From: Bacillus sp. ISL-7
GTDB taxonomy: Bacteria; Bacillota; Bacilli; Bacillales_B; DSM-18226
DNA length: 64,000 nt
Direction: 5' to 3'
Assembly (NCBI RefSeq): GCF_018613065.1
Contig: NZ_JAGGQW010000059.1
Location: 1-64,000, forward strand
Shown piece by piece: positions 19,303-27,803 of this stretch (position 1 is its first letter; each line of letters starts with the position of its first letter). The position numbers and the translations under genes are program-made. The notes under the pieces were generated by a model that worked only from the letters and a program-made list of their open reading frames with translations, was not told the DNA's origin and ran no database searches.

Positions 19303-19367
19303 TATTTTCCACCACTTTCGCTGTTTGGTTATGTTTTTAGCCGGACAACTAAAATAGCCGCGTATCC

Positions 19368-20495
19368 TTATGACCAAATTCCGAGATTCTTAATTTGCTC
19401 GTCTATTCGCTCGAGAGTTGAACCTAAAAAATTAATGTGACCCATTTTCCGATTTTCTACGCTTTCCTTTTTGCCGTATAAATGTAGTTTGGCTGTTGGA
19501 GGAAGCTGTTCTATTTTATCTAGCACTTGCCTTAGATGCTGACCTAAAATATTAACCATTATAATCGGAGTTAAAAGAGTAGTATCTCCTAAGGGCAGTC
19601 CACATATTGCTCTAATATGTTGCTCAAATTGAGAAGTAATACATGCGTCCATTGAATAATGCCCGGAATTATGAGGTCTTGGTGCTAACTCGTTCACGAT
19701 AATTTCACCATCATTCGTAAGGAACATCTCTATCGCAATTAATCCAACTACTTGTAAGGAGTCTGCTATTTTCAATGCTGCAGTTTCCGCTTGAATCCTT
19801 TGCTCATCGGTGATTCTAGCAGGAACGAAAGACTGATGCAGGATATTATTAATATGGACATTTTCAGCTACTGGGAAAGTTTTTGTTTGACCATAAATAT
19901 TTCGGGCAACAATCACTGATAATTCCTTACGAAATGGGATAAATTGTTCGATGATCATGTCCCTCCCTGCCTTATTCCAAGCCTCCATTGCAATTGGAAT
20001 TTCATCCCTTTTTTTTATTACCCATTGCCCTTTCCCGTCGTATCCCCCTGTAGCTGTTTTCATTATGAAAGGCAATCCAAAACGATCAATAGCCGTTTCA
20101 AAGTCATTTTCCGATTGTATGACCAAGAAAGGAGCTACTGGCACATTGAAGGACTTTAACATGGATTTTTCCAGAATCCGATTTTGGGTTATTTTGAGCA
20201 GTTTGCTTCCTTGTGGTACAAAGGATGTAGTTTCTAAAATGGAGGTTATAGTAGAATCTACATTTTCAAATTCATAAGTAATAACATCTGAGGAATCTGC
20301 TAGTTCTTTAACTGCTTTAAGCTCAGAATAGGGAGCAGTGATTTGAAGATCTGCAACTTGTCCACAGGGTGAGTTAGGTGTCGGATCCAAAGTAATAAAG
20401 CGATATCCCATATTTCTACCAGCCATTGAAATCATTCTTCCTAGCTGGCCTCCCCCTAAGATACCAATCGTTGAGCCGGGTTTTATGACTGTCAA
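19368..20495 (-). CDS. purK: N5-carboxyaminoimidazole ribonucleotide synthase
   Basis: A 375-residue ATP-grasp enzyme that carboxylates AIR on N5 with bicarbonate. [20 protein letters not shown] is the N-terminal loop, [19 protein letters not shown] the ATP-grasp lid and [17 protein letters not shown] the metal site. The start is TTG 20495 behind GGGAGGAAAAATAC. It is the first minus-strand gene of the pur unit. Its usual partner purE, which precedes it in B. subtilis, is absent upstream, where only 197 noncoding bases separate it from the divergent purF. Confidence 0.95.
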   Translation of the reverse strand: MTVIKPGSTIGILGGGQLGRMISMAGRNMGYRFITLDPTPNSPCGQVADLQITAPYSELKAVKELADSSDVITYEFENVDSTITSILETTSFVPQGSKLLKITQNRILEKSMLKSFNVPVAPFLVIQSENDFETAIDRFGLPFIMKTATGGYDGKGQWVIKKRDEIPIAMEAWNKAGRDMIIEQFIPFRKELSVIVARNIYGQTKTFPVAENVHINNILHQSFVPARITDEQRIQAETAALKIADSLQVVGLIAIEMFLTNDGEIIVNELAPRPHNSGHYSMDACITSQFEQHIRAICGLPLGDTTLLTPIIMVNILGQHLRQVLDKIEQLPPTAKLHLYGKKESVENRKMGHINFLGSTLERIDEQIKNLGIWS

Positions 20496-20692
20496 AGTAT
20501 TTTTCCTCCCTCATCCTTTTTTAAACTCTTCATAATTTTAGGTTTTCCTGAAACACACTCCTTTACTTTTTTAATCAAAAAAATTTTTATAGTTAACCAA
20601 AACCAATACAAACAATTAGACTTTGAAAGAAAAGGATAAAAATTCTGCTTTCGCCAAAAATAATGAAATGAAATCAGGGGAGGAATATTAAA
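20496..20692. promoter_or_regulatory. Divergent purK / purF promoter region without an evident PurBox
   Basis: This AT-rich stretch must drive both purK-D (minus) and purF (plus). I looked for the B. subtilis PurR box core (CCGAAC or GTTCGG) and for the conserved loops of a guanine riboswitch and saw neither. No clear consensus promoter stands out by eye. Control may differ from the classical pur operon. Confidence 0.5.
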
Positions 20693-22072
20693 ATGGATTC
20701 AGAAATGAAGGATAAATGCGGTGTATTTGGAGTTTTTAATCACCCCCAAGCGGCCGATTTAACATATTATGGACTACATGCCCTTCAACACCGTGGCCAA
20801 GAGAGTGCAGGAATTGTAACTAGCGATGGAAAATCATTCAGGCATCACAGGGGAATGGGATTAGTTTCCCAAGTATTTTCACGTGAGATCCTTGATGGAC
20901 TAAGCGGAAATATGGCCATCGGTCATGTACGATATTCTACTTCTGGTGCAAGTTTACTACAAAACGCACAACCTCTTGTTTTTAAGTATAGTGAGGGCGA
21001 TTTGGCCGTTGCCCATAACGGGAACCTAGTAAACGCCAATATCGAACGGAAGGTTCTCCAGCAACAGGGTGCCATCTTTCAGACAACAACTGATACGGAA
21101 ATTATTGCTCACCTAATTGCCCGTTCCAGTAAAAAATATTTTGATGAAGCTGGCCCGGATGTCCTGAAGCGAATTGACGGTTCCTTTGCTTTGTGCATCA
21201 TGACCGATAAAGAAATGCTGATTGCCCTGGATCGTCATGGTTTACGTCCCCTTAGCCTTGGAAAAATTGGTGAATCCATTATCGCGTCTTCAGAAACATG
21301 TGGGCTTAATGCGGTTGATGCTAAGTTCTGGAGGGATGTTGAACCGGGCGAATGGCTTCTTGTTAACGAAAAGGGAATAAAAACAGGAAGATTTGCTGCA
21401 AAAGGTGACGTTTCCCTTTGCTCCTTTGAATTTGTTTATTTTGCTCGTCCAGATAGTGTGATTCATGGAAGAAGTGTATTAGCCATACGGAAAGAGTTAG
21501 GCCAAATTTTAGCAAAAGAACATCCGACACCGGCTGATGTTGTCGTTGCCGTTCCAGAATCGAGTGTCCCTGCAGCAATGGGTTATGCTCAACAATCAAG
21601 AATTCCATATGAAATGGGAATCATCAAAAACCCCTATGCCGGTCGTTCATTTATTGAACCAACCCAAGAATTGCGGGACTTGGCCGTGCGTCTAAAATTA
21701 AGTGCTGTCCGTGAAATTCTCGAGGATAAGCGGGTCGTGCTTGTTGATGATTCGATTGTTCGTGGAACGACAAGCAAGCGAATTGTTGAATTGATCCGTC
21801 AGGCAGGTGCCAAGGAGGTCCATGTACGAATAAGTTCCCCTATGGTAAGAAATCCTTGTTTTTATGGAGTGGATATGCCGACAAAAGAAGAACTTTTTGC
21901 TAACAAACATGAACATGAACGAGCAATGGGAAAGGTGATTGGAGCAGATTCATTAGCCTTCTTAAGTACGGAAGGGTTATTAGAGGCGGTAGATGTAGAT
22001 CTTGCAGAAACAAGCAGTCGCTGTATCGCCTGTTTTAGCGGAGCATATCCAACTAAATTGTATTTGAAGTGA
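20693..22072 (+). CDS. purF: Amidophosphoribosyltransferase
   Basis: A 459-residue enzyme for the first purine step: glutamine plus PRPP to phosphoribosylamine. Cys9 in DKCGVFGVF is the nucleophile after an eight-residue propeptide, and VLVDDSIVRGTTSKRIVE is the PRPP loop. Cysteines in LCSFEF, NPCFYG and CIACF match the four ligands of the regulatory 4Fe-4S cluster known from B. subtilis PurF. A GGGGAGGAATATTAAA site precedes the ATG. Divergent placement away from purL and purM is unlike the B. subtilis operon. Confidence 0.96.
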   Translation: MDSEMKDKCGVFGVFNHPQAADLTYYGLHALQHRGQESAGIVTSDGKSFRHHRGMGLVSQVFSREILDGLSGNMAIGHVRYSTSGASLLQNAQPLVFKYSEGDLAVAHNGNLVNANIERKVLQQQGAIFQTTTDTEIIAHLIARSSKKYFDEAGPDVLKRIDGSFALCIMTDKEMLIALDRHGLRPLSLGKIGESIIASSETCGLNAVDAKFWRDVEPGEWLLVNEKGIKTGRFAAKGDVSLCSFEFVYFARPDSVIHGRSVLAIRKELGQILAKEHPTPADVVVAVPESSVPAAMGYAQQSRIPYEMGIIKNPYAGRSFIEPTQELRDLAVRLKLSAVREILEDKRVVLVDDSIVRGTTSKRIVELIRQAGAKEVHVRISSPMVRNPCFYGVDMPTKEELFANKHEHERAMGKVIGADSLAFLSTEGLLEAVDVDLAETSSRCIACFSGAYPTKLYLK

Positions 22073-22078
22073 TCATCT

Positions 22079-22121
22079 TAATTAAACTAGGACCTCCTAA
22101 AATGGAAGTCCTAGTTAATTA
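22079..22121 (+). terminator. Likely terminator after purF
   Basis: TTAATTAAACTAGGAC pairs with GTCCTAGTTAATTA around a short loop, seven bases after the purF stop. The following bases are AT-rich but there is no continuous T run, so strength is uncertain. Confidence 0.55.
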
Positions 22122-22296
22122 TTATATTTATTCCCGAATAAACCCAAACTTTTGAAATTAAATTATCAAAAAGCAGCGTAAAACCCCTAGCTTTAGATAT
22201 GGGGAAATAAGCTGTTTTTTGTTCGTTTTTTAGGATAATGCAAGTAATTTTATTATACATTCTTTGAAATTCTTTGGTATAATGAGGATATAAATA

Positions 22297-22308
22297 GAAC
22301 GTATGTTC
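22297..22308 (+). promoter_or_regulatory. LexA (DinR)-like box behind a TATAAT element
   Basis: GAACGTATGTTC fits the Bacillus LexA consensus GAAC-N4-GTTC with R/Y at the inner positions. It lies about 16 bases after a TATAAT at 22278 and before GGGAGGGG at 22317. The downstream frame looks decayed, so the site may be a relic of an SOS-controlled gene. Confidence 0.5.
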
Positions 22309-22344
22309 TTTGTGAGGGAGGGGTAAATTCAGCCGGAACATTAA

Positions 22345-22545
22345 TTGTTCGCGAAAAACTTGTACAATATCACCAACTACTATATTAGATAGGTTTACAC
22401 AGCTTTAAACAAAGAAACAAGAAATGAAAATCAACTTCAAGTTCTAACAGATATTCAAGTCCATTTAACTCAAATGAATAAAATTCGTCTAAAAAGTTTT
22501 GAGAGAGGCAAATCTTACGATAAAGAAAAACCTTCAAATTTATGA
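22345..22545 (+). pseudogene. TnpB-like (IS200/IS605 OrfB) N-terminal remnant
   Basis: One frame reads LFAKNLYNITNYYIR, then a TAG stop at 22390, then continues VYTALNKETRNENQLQVLTD and LTQMNKIRLKSFERGK to TGA at 22543. KNLYNxxNYxIRQ is the usual N-terminal helix of TnpB-type proteins, so this looks like the start of a tnpB gene with an in-frame stop and without its nuclease domain. No start codon is evident. A hairpin with an AAAACC/GGTTTT stem follows. The assignment is tentative. Confidence 0.45.
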
Positions 22546-22552
22546 AGGTTTT
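22526..22552 (+). terminator. Short terminator-like hairpin
   Basis: AAAAACCTTCA pairs with TGAAGGTTTT over a five-base loop at the end of the TnpB-like remnant. Confidence 0.5.
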
Positions 22553-22630
22553 AGCTTATTATGAATATTTGATTCTAGCCTTGCAAAAAAAGAAATATAC
22601 GTCCTATTTCCCCTGAAAATCACTAATTAA

Positions 22631-22768
22631 TTAATTTTCATCATTTTCGTACGCAATAACTACTACTTTTTTATGAGCTTGCTCGCTTATTTTTTCTTCT
22701 AGTGATTGAATTTCATTAATCAAATTAGGTGAAAGCGCAGCTGCAACATACTGATTTTCTTTAACCAT
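22631..22768 (-). CDS. Small acidic protein of 45 residues, unknown function
   Basis: The frame starts MVKENQYVAAALSPNLINEI and ends KKVVVIAYENDEN. An AGGAG sits eight bases before the ATG at 22768; a second ATG two codons earlier is too close to it. The centre (SLEEKISEQAHKK) is predicted helical, with a short beta-like VVVIAY tail. I do not recognise the family. Codon use is Bacillus-like and the ribosome site is good, so it may be expressed. It is surrounded by gene remnants. Confidence 0.5.
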   Translation of the reverse strand: MVKENQYVAAALSPNLINEIQSLEEKISEQAHKKVVVIAYENDEN

Positions 22769-22972
22769 TTTCATTACTCCTTTACGATAATTTGTCTTTG
22801 GAATTATTAAAAACCTAAATAAAGATTTTTCTTCATCAGGAGAAAGATTTGGATCCCTGCCTGTAATAATAGGACTTTTTCTGCCTGAATATCATTATTA
22901 TTAAGTTCACTTCAATGTCTTATTCATTTTCGTAATTGTCTACCCCTCAATTTGAAATTCCTGTGGAGAAAA

Positions 22973-23130
22973 ATGAAGAAAATTGTCGGAATGATGGCAG
23001 GCGGGTTATTTAATGTTCGTTGTGAAGGAACCGGAATGATTGCTTTTACTGCGTATTACGAACCACTCACCTTAAGGGTGTCGCCTGGCAACCCTATGAT
23101 AACGGATCCAAACCCAACTGTAGCCTGGTC
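22973..23130 (+). pseudogene. Remnant of an AIM24-family gene
   Basis: The frame from 22973 reads [20 protein letters not shown], then [12 protein letters not shown] and DPNPTVAWS. This matches the middle of AIM24-type (DUF124) proteins, which are normally about 220-270 residues. Both ends of the gene are missing: nothing upstream resembles the N-terminal part, and at 23131 the sequence enters the terminator palindrome of the next gene. It is therefore a fragment, not a working gene. Confidence 0.7.
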
Positions 23131-23131
23131 A

Positions 23132-23163
23132 AAAAGAAGTTCCTGGTACCAGGAACTTCTTTT
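23132..23163 (-). terminator. Perfect palindromic terminator of the DinB gene
   Basis: AAAAGAAGTTCCTGGT is followed by its exact complement, ACCAGGAACTTCTTTT. On the minus strand it is followed by another T and lies 33 bases past the stop at 23196. Confidence 0.75.
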
Positions 23164-23195
23164 GCTTTCTGGCGTTCACCATTTATTCCCCTCTT

Positions 23196-23627
23196 CTATC
23201 TCCTAAAAGTAACAAAGTCTACATTAACAGGTTCGCTTTCATTAACTCTCAGAAGTAGATTGATCTGTCCTCGGTGATATTGACCATGTAATGCAACATG
23301 GGTCAATATATCCCTTATCGAATTTTGAAACTCTCTGCCTTTACTATTTCTGTATAAAACGATCTGTTCGAGATCAGAATTGGATAAACCAGAAAGAAGT
23401 TCTTTAAAGTTTTTCAGATTTTGATTAACAAGTTCTGCACAGGCTTCTAAACTGACCTCTGCCCAAATAGGTAATTTGGAACTGTCCGATCCTTTTAACC
23501 TAGTAAACCACACATGTTCTGCCAAAAGCAGATGTGAGAATAGATTCTTAACTTGTTTGTTCTCTCCTTCCATATTTTTCAAGGCTTCAAGAATTCGATG
23601 ATTAGACCAATGTAAATGCTTAAACAT
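23196..23627 (-). CDS. DinB-family protein (putative metal-dependent thiol transferase)
   Basis: A 143-residue four-helix-bundle protein. [14 protein letters not shown] and [14 protein letters not shown] carry the three histidines that bind a divalent metal in the DinB/YfiT superfamily; several members use bacillithiol or mycothiol. The substrate is unknown. The start is ATG 23627. It is a single gene between an AIM24 remnant and an anion permease on the other strand. Confidence 0.82.
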   Translation of the reverse strand: MFKHLHWSNHRILEALKNMEGENKQVKNLFSHLLLAEHVWFTRLKGSDSSKLPIWAEVSLEACAELVNQNLKNFKELLSGLSNSDLEQIVLYRNSKGREFQNSIRDILTHVALHGQYHRGQINLLLRVNESEPVNVDFVTFRR

Positions 23628-23840
23628 ATTTCGAATCGTTTCCAGATGACCACCTCCAAGTATTTAAACAATATGTATAATCAAATAGAATTTAGAACCC
23701 TTTACATTTTAGACAATACCAACAATTTTTGTTATAAATCATTACTAATTTTAGGTATTATCATCGATAGGTTTCCAACCATAACTGTACATGTTAGAAT
23801 CATATAGTTATTATATCCTTTCTACTATCGGTGGTGTACT

Positions 23841-24989
23841 GTGAAAGAATCTGTACTAATACAAAAAAATAAAAGTATCAAACTGAAATTTAGTTTTCTA
23901 AAAAAAGACATGGTCTTTACCATTTCACTTATTTTAGCAGCGACAAGCTCTTTAATTTATCCTCCAAAATTGGAGTATATCAATTTTCAAGTGTTATTTA
24001 TTTTATTTAGCCTGATGCTAACCATAAAGGCGTTGGAAGAACTTAGATTTCTTGATAAACTCGCTATAGCTATCATTAATAAATGTAATAATAGCCGGTC
24101 CGTTTCAGCCATATTAATTTTGTTATGTTTTTTTACTTCAATGTTTGTGACGAACGATGTGGCACTGCTTACTTTTGTACCTTTGACTCTTGTTAGTAGC
24201 AGAAAAACCAAAATTCCCATGATGGAGACGATTATCCTGCAAACTATTGCAGCCAATATTGGAAGCAGTTTAACACCAATGGGAAATCCTCAAAATTTGT
24301 TCATTTATTCTCATTATGGAATCAAGCCATTGCCCTTTTTTTCGACCGTCCTATTCATGGCTGTCCTTGGGATATGTTCTATATATATCCTTATAAAAAG
24401 AATGCAAAATAGAGACTTGAAAGTAGTTTTTACTCCCATTCTATTAGACGATTGGAAAAAACCAGCTGTCTGGGGATTAATCCTAGCAATAATCATCGCT
24501 TCAATTTTTGGAATGGTCAGTTACCAGGTTGCCTTCGTGGTTACATTCATATCCGTGATCATTTTGAATGTAAAATTATTGATAAAAATTGATTATCTAT
24601 TGCTGTTTACCTTTATCTGTTTTTTTATCTTTATCGGAAATATTTCCAATTCAAACACATTACAAGCATTTGCCAGTGCAAATTTGAAAGGCACTACTTC
24701 CGTCTATTTTAGTTCGATATTTTTAAGTCAATTTATAAGTAATGTCCCTGCTTCTATCCTCCTGGCAGAATTCACAACAGATTGGAAACCTTTATTATTG
24801 GGAGTTAATATTGGCGGACTTGGGACCATTGTTGCTTCATTAGCCAGTGTAATTTCTTACAAACTATACATTCAGGCAAATCCAACCGAGAGTAAAAAAT
24901 ATTTAATTAAATTTAGTCTATATAATTTTTCCTTTTTAGCCTTTTTAGGTTTGATTCAGTACTTTATCATTAAACTATTTTTAAAATAA
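23841..24989 (+). CDS. Anion permease of the ArsB/NhaD-SLC13 (ion transporter) superfamily
   Basis: A 382-residue membrane protein with about ten hydrophobic segments. FVTNDVALLTFVPLTL and SSLTPMGNPQNLFIYSHYG are the paired re-entrant motifs of the ion-transporter superfamily (TNDVA and MGNPQN). The second half has SQFISNVPASILLAEF and NIGGLGTIVASLASV, the matching repeat. The likely substrate is an inorganic or carboxylate anion, but it cannot be fixed from sequence. The start is GTG 23841 behind GGTGGTG. It is monocistronic and ends at the bidirectional terminator at 25013. Confidence 0.82.
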   Translation: MKESVLIQKNKSIKLKFSFLKKDMVFTISLILAATSSLIYPPKLEYINFQVLFILFSLMLTIKALEELRFLDKLAIAIINKCNNSRSVSAILILLCFFTSMFVTNDVALLTFVPLTLVSSRKTKIPMMETIILQTIAANIGSSLTPMGNPQNLFIYSHYGIKPLPFFSTVLFMAVLGICSIYILIKRMQNRDLKVVFTPILLDDWKKPAVWGLILAIIIASIFGMVSYQVAFVVTFISVIILNVKLLIKIDYLLLFTFICFFIFIGNISNSNTLQAFASANLKGTTSVYFSSIFLSQFISNVPASILLAEFTTDWKPLLLGVNIGGLGTIVASLASVISYKLYIQANPTESKKYLIKFSLYNFSFLAFLGLIQYFIIKLFLK

Positions 24990-25012
24990 GCTTTTTCATA
25001 TGCAGTGTATTT

Positions 25013-25057
25013 AAAAAATCCGGCACCATCCAGAGAAATGGATGATGCCGGATTTTT
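25013..25057. terminator. Bidirectional terminator between convergent genes
   Basis: AAAAAATCCGGCA and TGCCGGATTTTTT form a long stem with CCATCC/GGAT at its base. It can serve both the permease (plus) and the secreted repeat protein (minus). Confidence 0.85.
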
Positions 25058-25099
25058 TATTAAAAGGGAATTCCTATGATTAAGTCTCTCCAACCTGAA

Positions 25100-25756
25100 C
25101 TAATTTTCTTTTGACAGGTCAAAGAAAAAAATCTTACCTTCTTTAGTTGGAAAAAGATTTAACTCCTTAACCTTATCTGCGTGATTCGTCATGATTTCCT
25201 TAAAAACTTCATTCGCGGATTTATTTTTTGTTTCTATCCCCAATTTTTTTGCAGCTTGGAAAATTCGTTTTTCTCGAACTTCATGGGCTACTTTACGAAG
25301 ATTTTTATTTTCAATAGAAATGCCTAGTTCTTTAGCGTCTTTTTTAATCTGAATCTCACGAATTTCATGGACTAAATCCTTTAATTCTTTGCCATTAGTC
25401 GAGATTCCTAAATCCTTGGCCACTTTTTTTATGTGGGTTTCACGAACTTCATTGGCTAAATCATATAGTTCTTTGCCTTCAATCGAAATACCCAACTCTT
25501 TCGCTTCTTTTTTGATTACTGTATCTCGGACTTCTTTCTCCAATGAATCTATGTCCTTCCCTTTGGTGTCAATCCCTAGCGATTCGGCCTGCTTTTTAAT
25601 AAACTCAGGGTCGTATTTAAAATGACCTCGACCATGGGCTTCTGTTGCCTTTACTTGTGCGTTATCCTCTGTAGTTGCAAAAACCTGCACTGAACCTAGA
25701 AATCCAAACAATAAAACCATTACACAAATACAGGTCCTCTTCATCTTTCTCATCAT
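25100..25756 (-). CDS. Secreted protein with five tandem 28-residue helical repeats
   Basis: A 218-residue protein. Residues 1-27 form a signal peptide (basic MMRKMKR, hydrophobic CICVMVLLFGFLG, likely cut after VFA). Residues 62-201 hold five 28-residue units of the form xIxxxGKELxDLxxEVRExxIKKxAKELG, such as ISIEGKELYDLANEVRE plus THIKKVAKDLG; a partial copy precedes them. The charged helical repeats have no cysteine or known catalytic motif. ATG 25756 is seven bases after AGGAGG. Its role is unknown; an extracellular binding or structural function is only a guess. Confidence 0.75.
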   Translation of the reverse strand: MMRKMKRTCICVMVLLFGFLGSVQVFATTEDNAQVKATEAHGRGHFKYDPEFIKKQAESLGIDTKGKDIDSLEKEVRDTVIKKEAKELGISIEGKELYDLANEVRETHIKKVAKDLGISTNGKELKDLVHEIREIQIKKDAKELGISIENKNLRKVAHEVREKRIFQAAKKLGIETKNKSANEVFKEIMTNHADKVKELNLFPTKEGKIFFFDLSKEN

Positions 25757-25931
25757 GTGATATCCTCCTAAAATGGTTTGGGTATTACAGATGATAGGAT
25801 TTCCATAAGATATTACCAATTTATGAACAAGTTGTTAAATTTTGTATTCCCTTTCTTTTATTTTTCTTTATTAAAATTAAGGATTCATAATCTGAGAAGA
25901 GATGAGTAAGGGATTTTTCGAATTGAAGAAT

Positions 25932-26681
25932 TTATTTTGAAGAGAATGTTTCCTGAGTTTTCATGAAGATCATTCTTTCTATTTGCAGCATAACGGATAC
26001 TACGTGGAAAAATGCCTCTTTCATTGATGAAGTTTTTAAATGTTTTTCATAATGGTGATGCAGGCAGCTGGCCATTGCTTCTCTTGCCTCATAATCGAAA
26101 TGATAAAAATCAACAATTGGGAAATATAATCCGCCGCCTAACGGGATTAATGTCGCCATGGCGAATCCCCCTTCTTTAGGAGGGATAGCAGTTGGATCAT
26201 ACACAATGATTTCCAGAGATTCATGAGTTAGAATATCAATAGCCACAAAGGAACGATCATTATATTTATGGCCAATAAAATAGAATTTTGGTACTGCCTT
26301 ATTACACTCCCTTAGCCAAGATTTAATGAAAGGCTTGTCTCTGAGTGTATAGTGTTTATCGGAAATATAATCATCAAAACAGCTATTCACTTGATGCGAT
26401 CCGGAATCATACATTAATCGCCACCAAAACAAATTGTCAAGTAATCCTTGCTGTTTATCCGTCTTAGGTTTATGTTCCGCCACAAATTCCTTAAGCAATG
26501 ACAGATTTTCATTATCATAATATAGATCAAAAGCATAAATCATAAAATCCCTAAAAACGTCACTTACCATAACCCGCCTTAAGTCTTCAGACACAGGATA
26601 ATCAAGCCGAAATTTTTTTGTTTTGGTAACAGACTGTTCAAACTCTACTATCTTTTCAACGGTTTCTGGTTTACCCATCAT
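25932..26681 (-). CDS. Conserved-looking protein of unknown function
   Basis: A 249-residue soluble protein with no signal peptide or membrane segment. Residues 40-60 (DVFRDFMIYAFDLYYD) and 90-140 are helical and rich in aromatic residues. The middle has beta-like segments (YFIGHKYNDRSFVAIDILTH, EIIVYDP). MASCLHHHYEKHL near the C-terminus has three consecutive histidines. I do not recognise the family. It stands alone between noncoding stretches; the start at 26681 or the next codon cannot be separated. Confidence 0.6.
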   Translation of the reverse strand: MMGKPETVEKIVEFEQSVTKTKKFRLDYPVSEDLRRVMVSDVFRDFMIYAFDLYYDNENLSLLKEFVAEHKPKTDKQQGLLDNLFWWRLMYDSGSHQVNSCFDDYISDKHYTLRDKPFIKSWLRECNKAVPKFYFIGHKYNDRSFVAIDILTHESLEIIVYDPTAIPPKEGGFAMATLIPLGGGLYFPIVDFYHFDYEAREAMASCLHHHYEKHLKTSSMKEAFFHVVSVMLQIERMIFMKTQETFSSK

Positions 26682-27127
26682 ATCATCAATCCTTTCATTA
26701 ACTCGGGTCCAAAGTTATGTTCATAAATTCCAAAGAATTAACCTTCATTTTTATTCGGAAACTGATCCTAATACCTATTGGAATGTTCAAGTTAATTCAC
26801 TTTTCGCTTCACGCTTGTAACTTCACTAAAAAGCAATTCAATATCTGCATTAACATCTGATTGAAGTCTTTTTAAGATAACAAAATGTAGAAAGGATAAA
26901 TTGGAAAAATCATTATAGAATCATAAAACTGTAGAATCAATTGTGATGAAAACGAGGAATTCAAAAAAGGAATGGTAGTGGACATGAAAATTATATCATT
27001 CCTATTCATATAAACTATGTCTTAATAATAGTTTTCATAAAATTGTAATATTTTCGAACTGTTCAAAGGCATTTTTTCCCACTTCCTGTTATTTAAGTCC
27101 AATCATTGGTTGGTAATCATACAAAAA
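26682..27127. other. Intergenic stretch with no supported gene
   Basis: About 450 AT-rich bases upstream of the unknown gene at 25932. A minus-strand frame from about 26920 to the stop at 26792 reads protein-like (LKRLQSDVNADIELLFSEV) but has no start codon or ribosome site, so it may be a remnant. No RNA structure was recognised. Confidence 0.5.
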
Positions 27128-27155
27128 TAAAGCTCCTGCAAAATTAGGAGCTTTA
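27128..27155 (-). terminator. Terminator of the DinB-family gene at 27180
   Basis: AAAGCTCCT pairs with AGGAGCTTT across ten bases, and on the minus strand a TTTATTTTTG tail follows. It begins 25 bases after the stop codon. Confidence 0.75.
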
Positions 27156-27179
27156 AAAGAAGTTATTATATAGTTTTGT

Positions 27180-27674
27180 TTATCGAACTTTTTCTAAATG
27201 ACGTACCATTTGCCCGTAATGACCTGTTACGTGCTGAACGATTAAATGGTCGACTAAGAATGATAACGGTTTTCCGTCAAAGTTTGGGTTATAACTTGAA
27301 GCTGTTTTTACTAGATCCTCTTCTTTAACTCTAGCAAGTGCTGCCTCAACCTTCGGTACTAAGTTTAGTAGTTTACTTATGGCATACTCTTTCTTAATAC
27401 GAGATACAACGTTTTCATCTACTGCAGCTAAACGACGTACATGTTCATGATTCCGTCCCCATTTTGCACCTGGAACAACTAACAATGCTTCCAAATCGGC
27501 TACCCAAAAATCTACCGCTTCTAAAATATGAGAAACAATTTGCATGGCGGACCATTCTTTTTCAGAAGGTTTAACATAAAGTGTCGCCTCTTCCGTATTT
27601 TTCACTACTGCTACAATATCATCTATACTCTTTTTAAAAGTTTCCAATTTTTCATTCAGTACTGCTGTTGTCAT
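27180..27674 (-). CDS. DinB-family protein, candidate maleylpyruvate isomerase
   Basis: A 164-residue DinB-fold protein. VSHILEAVDFW and HLIVQHVTGHYGQM supply the expected metal-binding histidines. In actinobacteria the gentisate-pathway maleylpyruvate isomerase is a DinB-superfamily, mycothiol-dependent enzyme. Here the gene adjoins a gentisate cluster, and its promoter has the TTCAC-N5-GTGAA repeat seen at the other pathway promoters. A bacillithiol-dependent maleylpyruvate isomerase is therefore a reasonable inference, not shown. The start is ATG 27674, behind GGGGGCGTATTCT. A terminator separates it from the hydroxylase gene. Confidence 0.75.
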   Translation of the reverse strand: MTTAVLNEKLETFKKSIDDIVAVVKNTEEATLYVKPSEKEWSAMQIVSHILEAVDFWVADLEALLVVPGAKWGRNHEHVRRLAAVDENVVSRIKKEYAISKLLNLVPKVEAALARVKEEDLVKTASSYNPNFDGKPLSFLVDHLIVQHVTGHYGQMVRHLEKVR

Positions 27675-27692
27675 AGAATACGCCCCCTTCAA

Positions 27693-27707
27693 TTCACTTA
27701 TTGTGAA
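27693..27707 (-). promoter_or_regulatory. TTCAC-N5-GTGAA inverted repeat upstream of the DinB gene
   Basis: A perfect 5-5-5 inverted repeat 19 bases before the start codon. GTGAAC recurs with similar flanks at 29038 and 30113 in the divergent gentisate-cluster promoters, so it is a candidate IclR-regulator site. Confidence 0.5.
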
Positions 27708-27749
27708 CTTTCAACACTTTCGTGCTAAATAGTATTATAAGAATAGATT

Positions 27750-27783
27750 AAAAATGCGCTAGAGTTGGCTCTAACGCATTTTT
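27750..27783 (-). terminator. Terminator of the FAD hydroxylase gene
   Basis: AAAAATGCGCTAGAG pairs with CTCTAACGCATTTTT around TTGG. It lies between the hydroxylase stop (27804) and the DinB promoter. Confidence 0.8.
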
Positions 27784-27803
27784 GATTTGCGTAAAGTTGT
27801 AAA

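Noticed and set aside
20496..20692. PurR box or guanine riboswitch at the purF-purK promoter
   Set aside because: Neither the CCGAAC-type core nor the conserved loops of a purine aptamer could be seen.
22111..22341. 76-codon minus-strand frame after purF
   Set aside because: No ribosome site, and it runs antisense through the TATAAT and LexA-like box.
23616..23807. 63-codon plus-strand frame between the DinB gene and the permease
   Set aside because: AT-rich, no ribosome site, no recognisable motif.
26792..26920. Minus-strand frame with LKRLQSDVNADIELLFSEV
   Set aside because: No ATG, GTG or TTG start with a ribosome site could be found.
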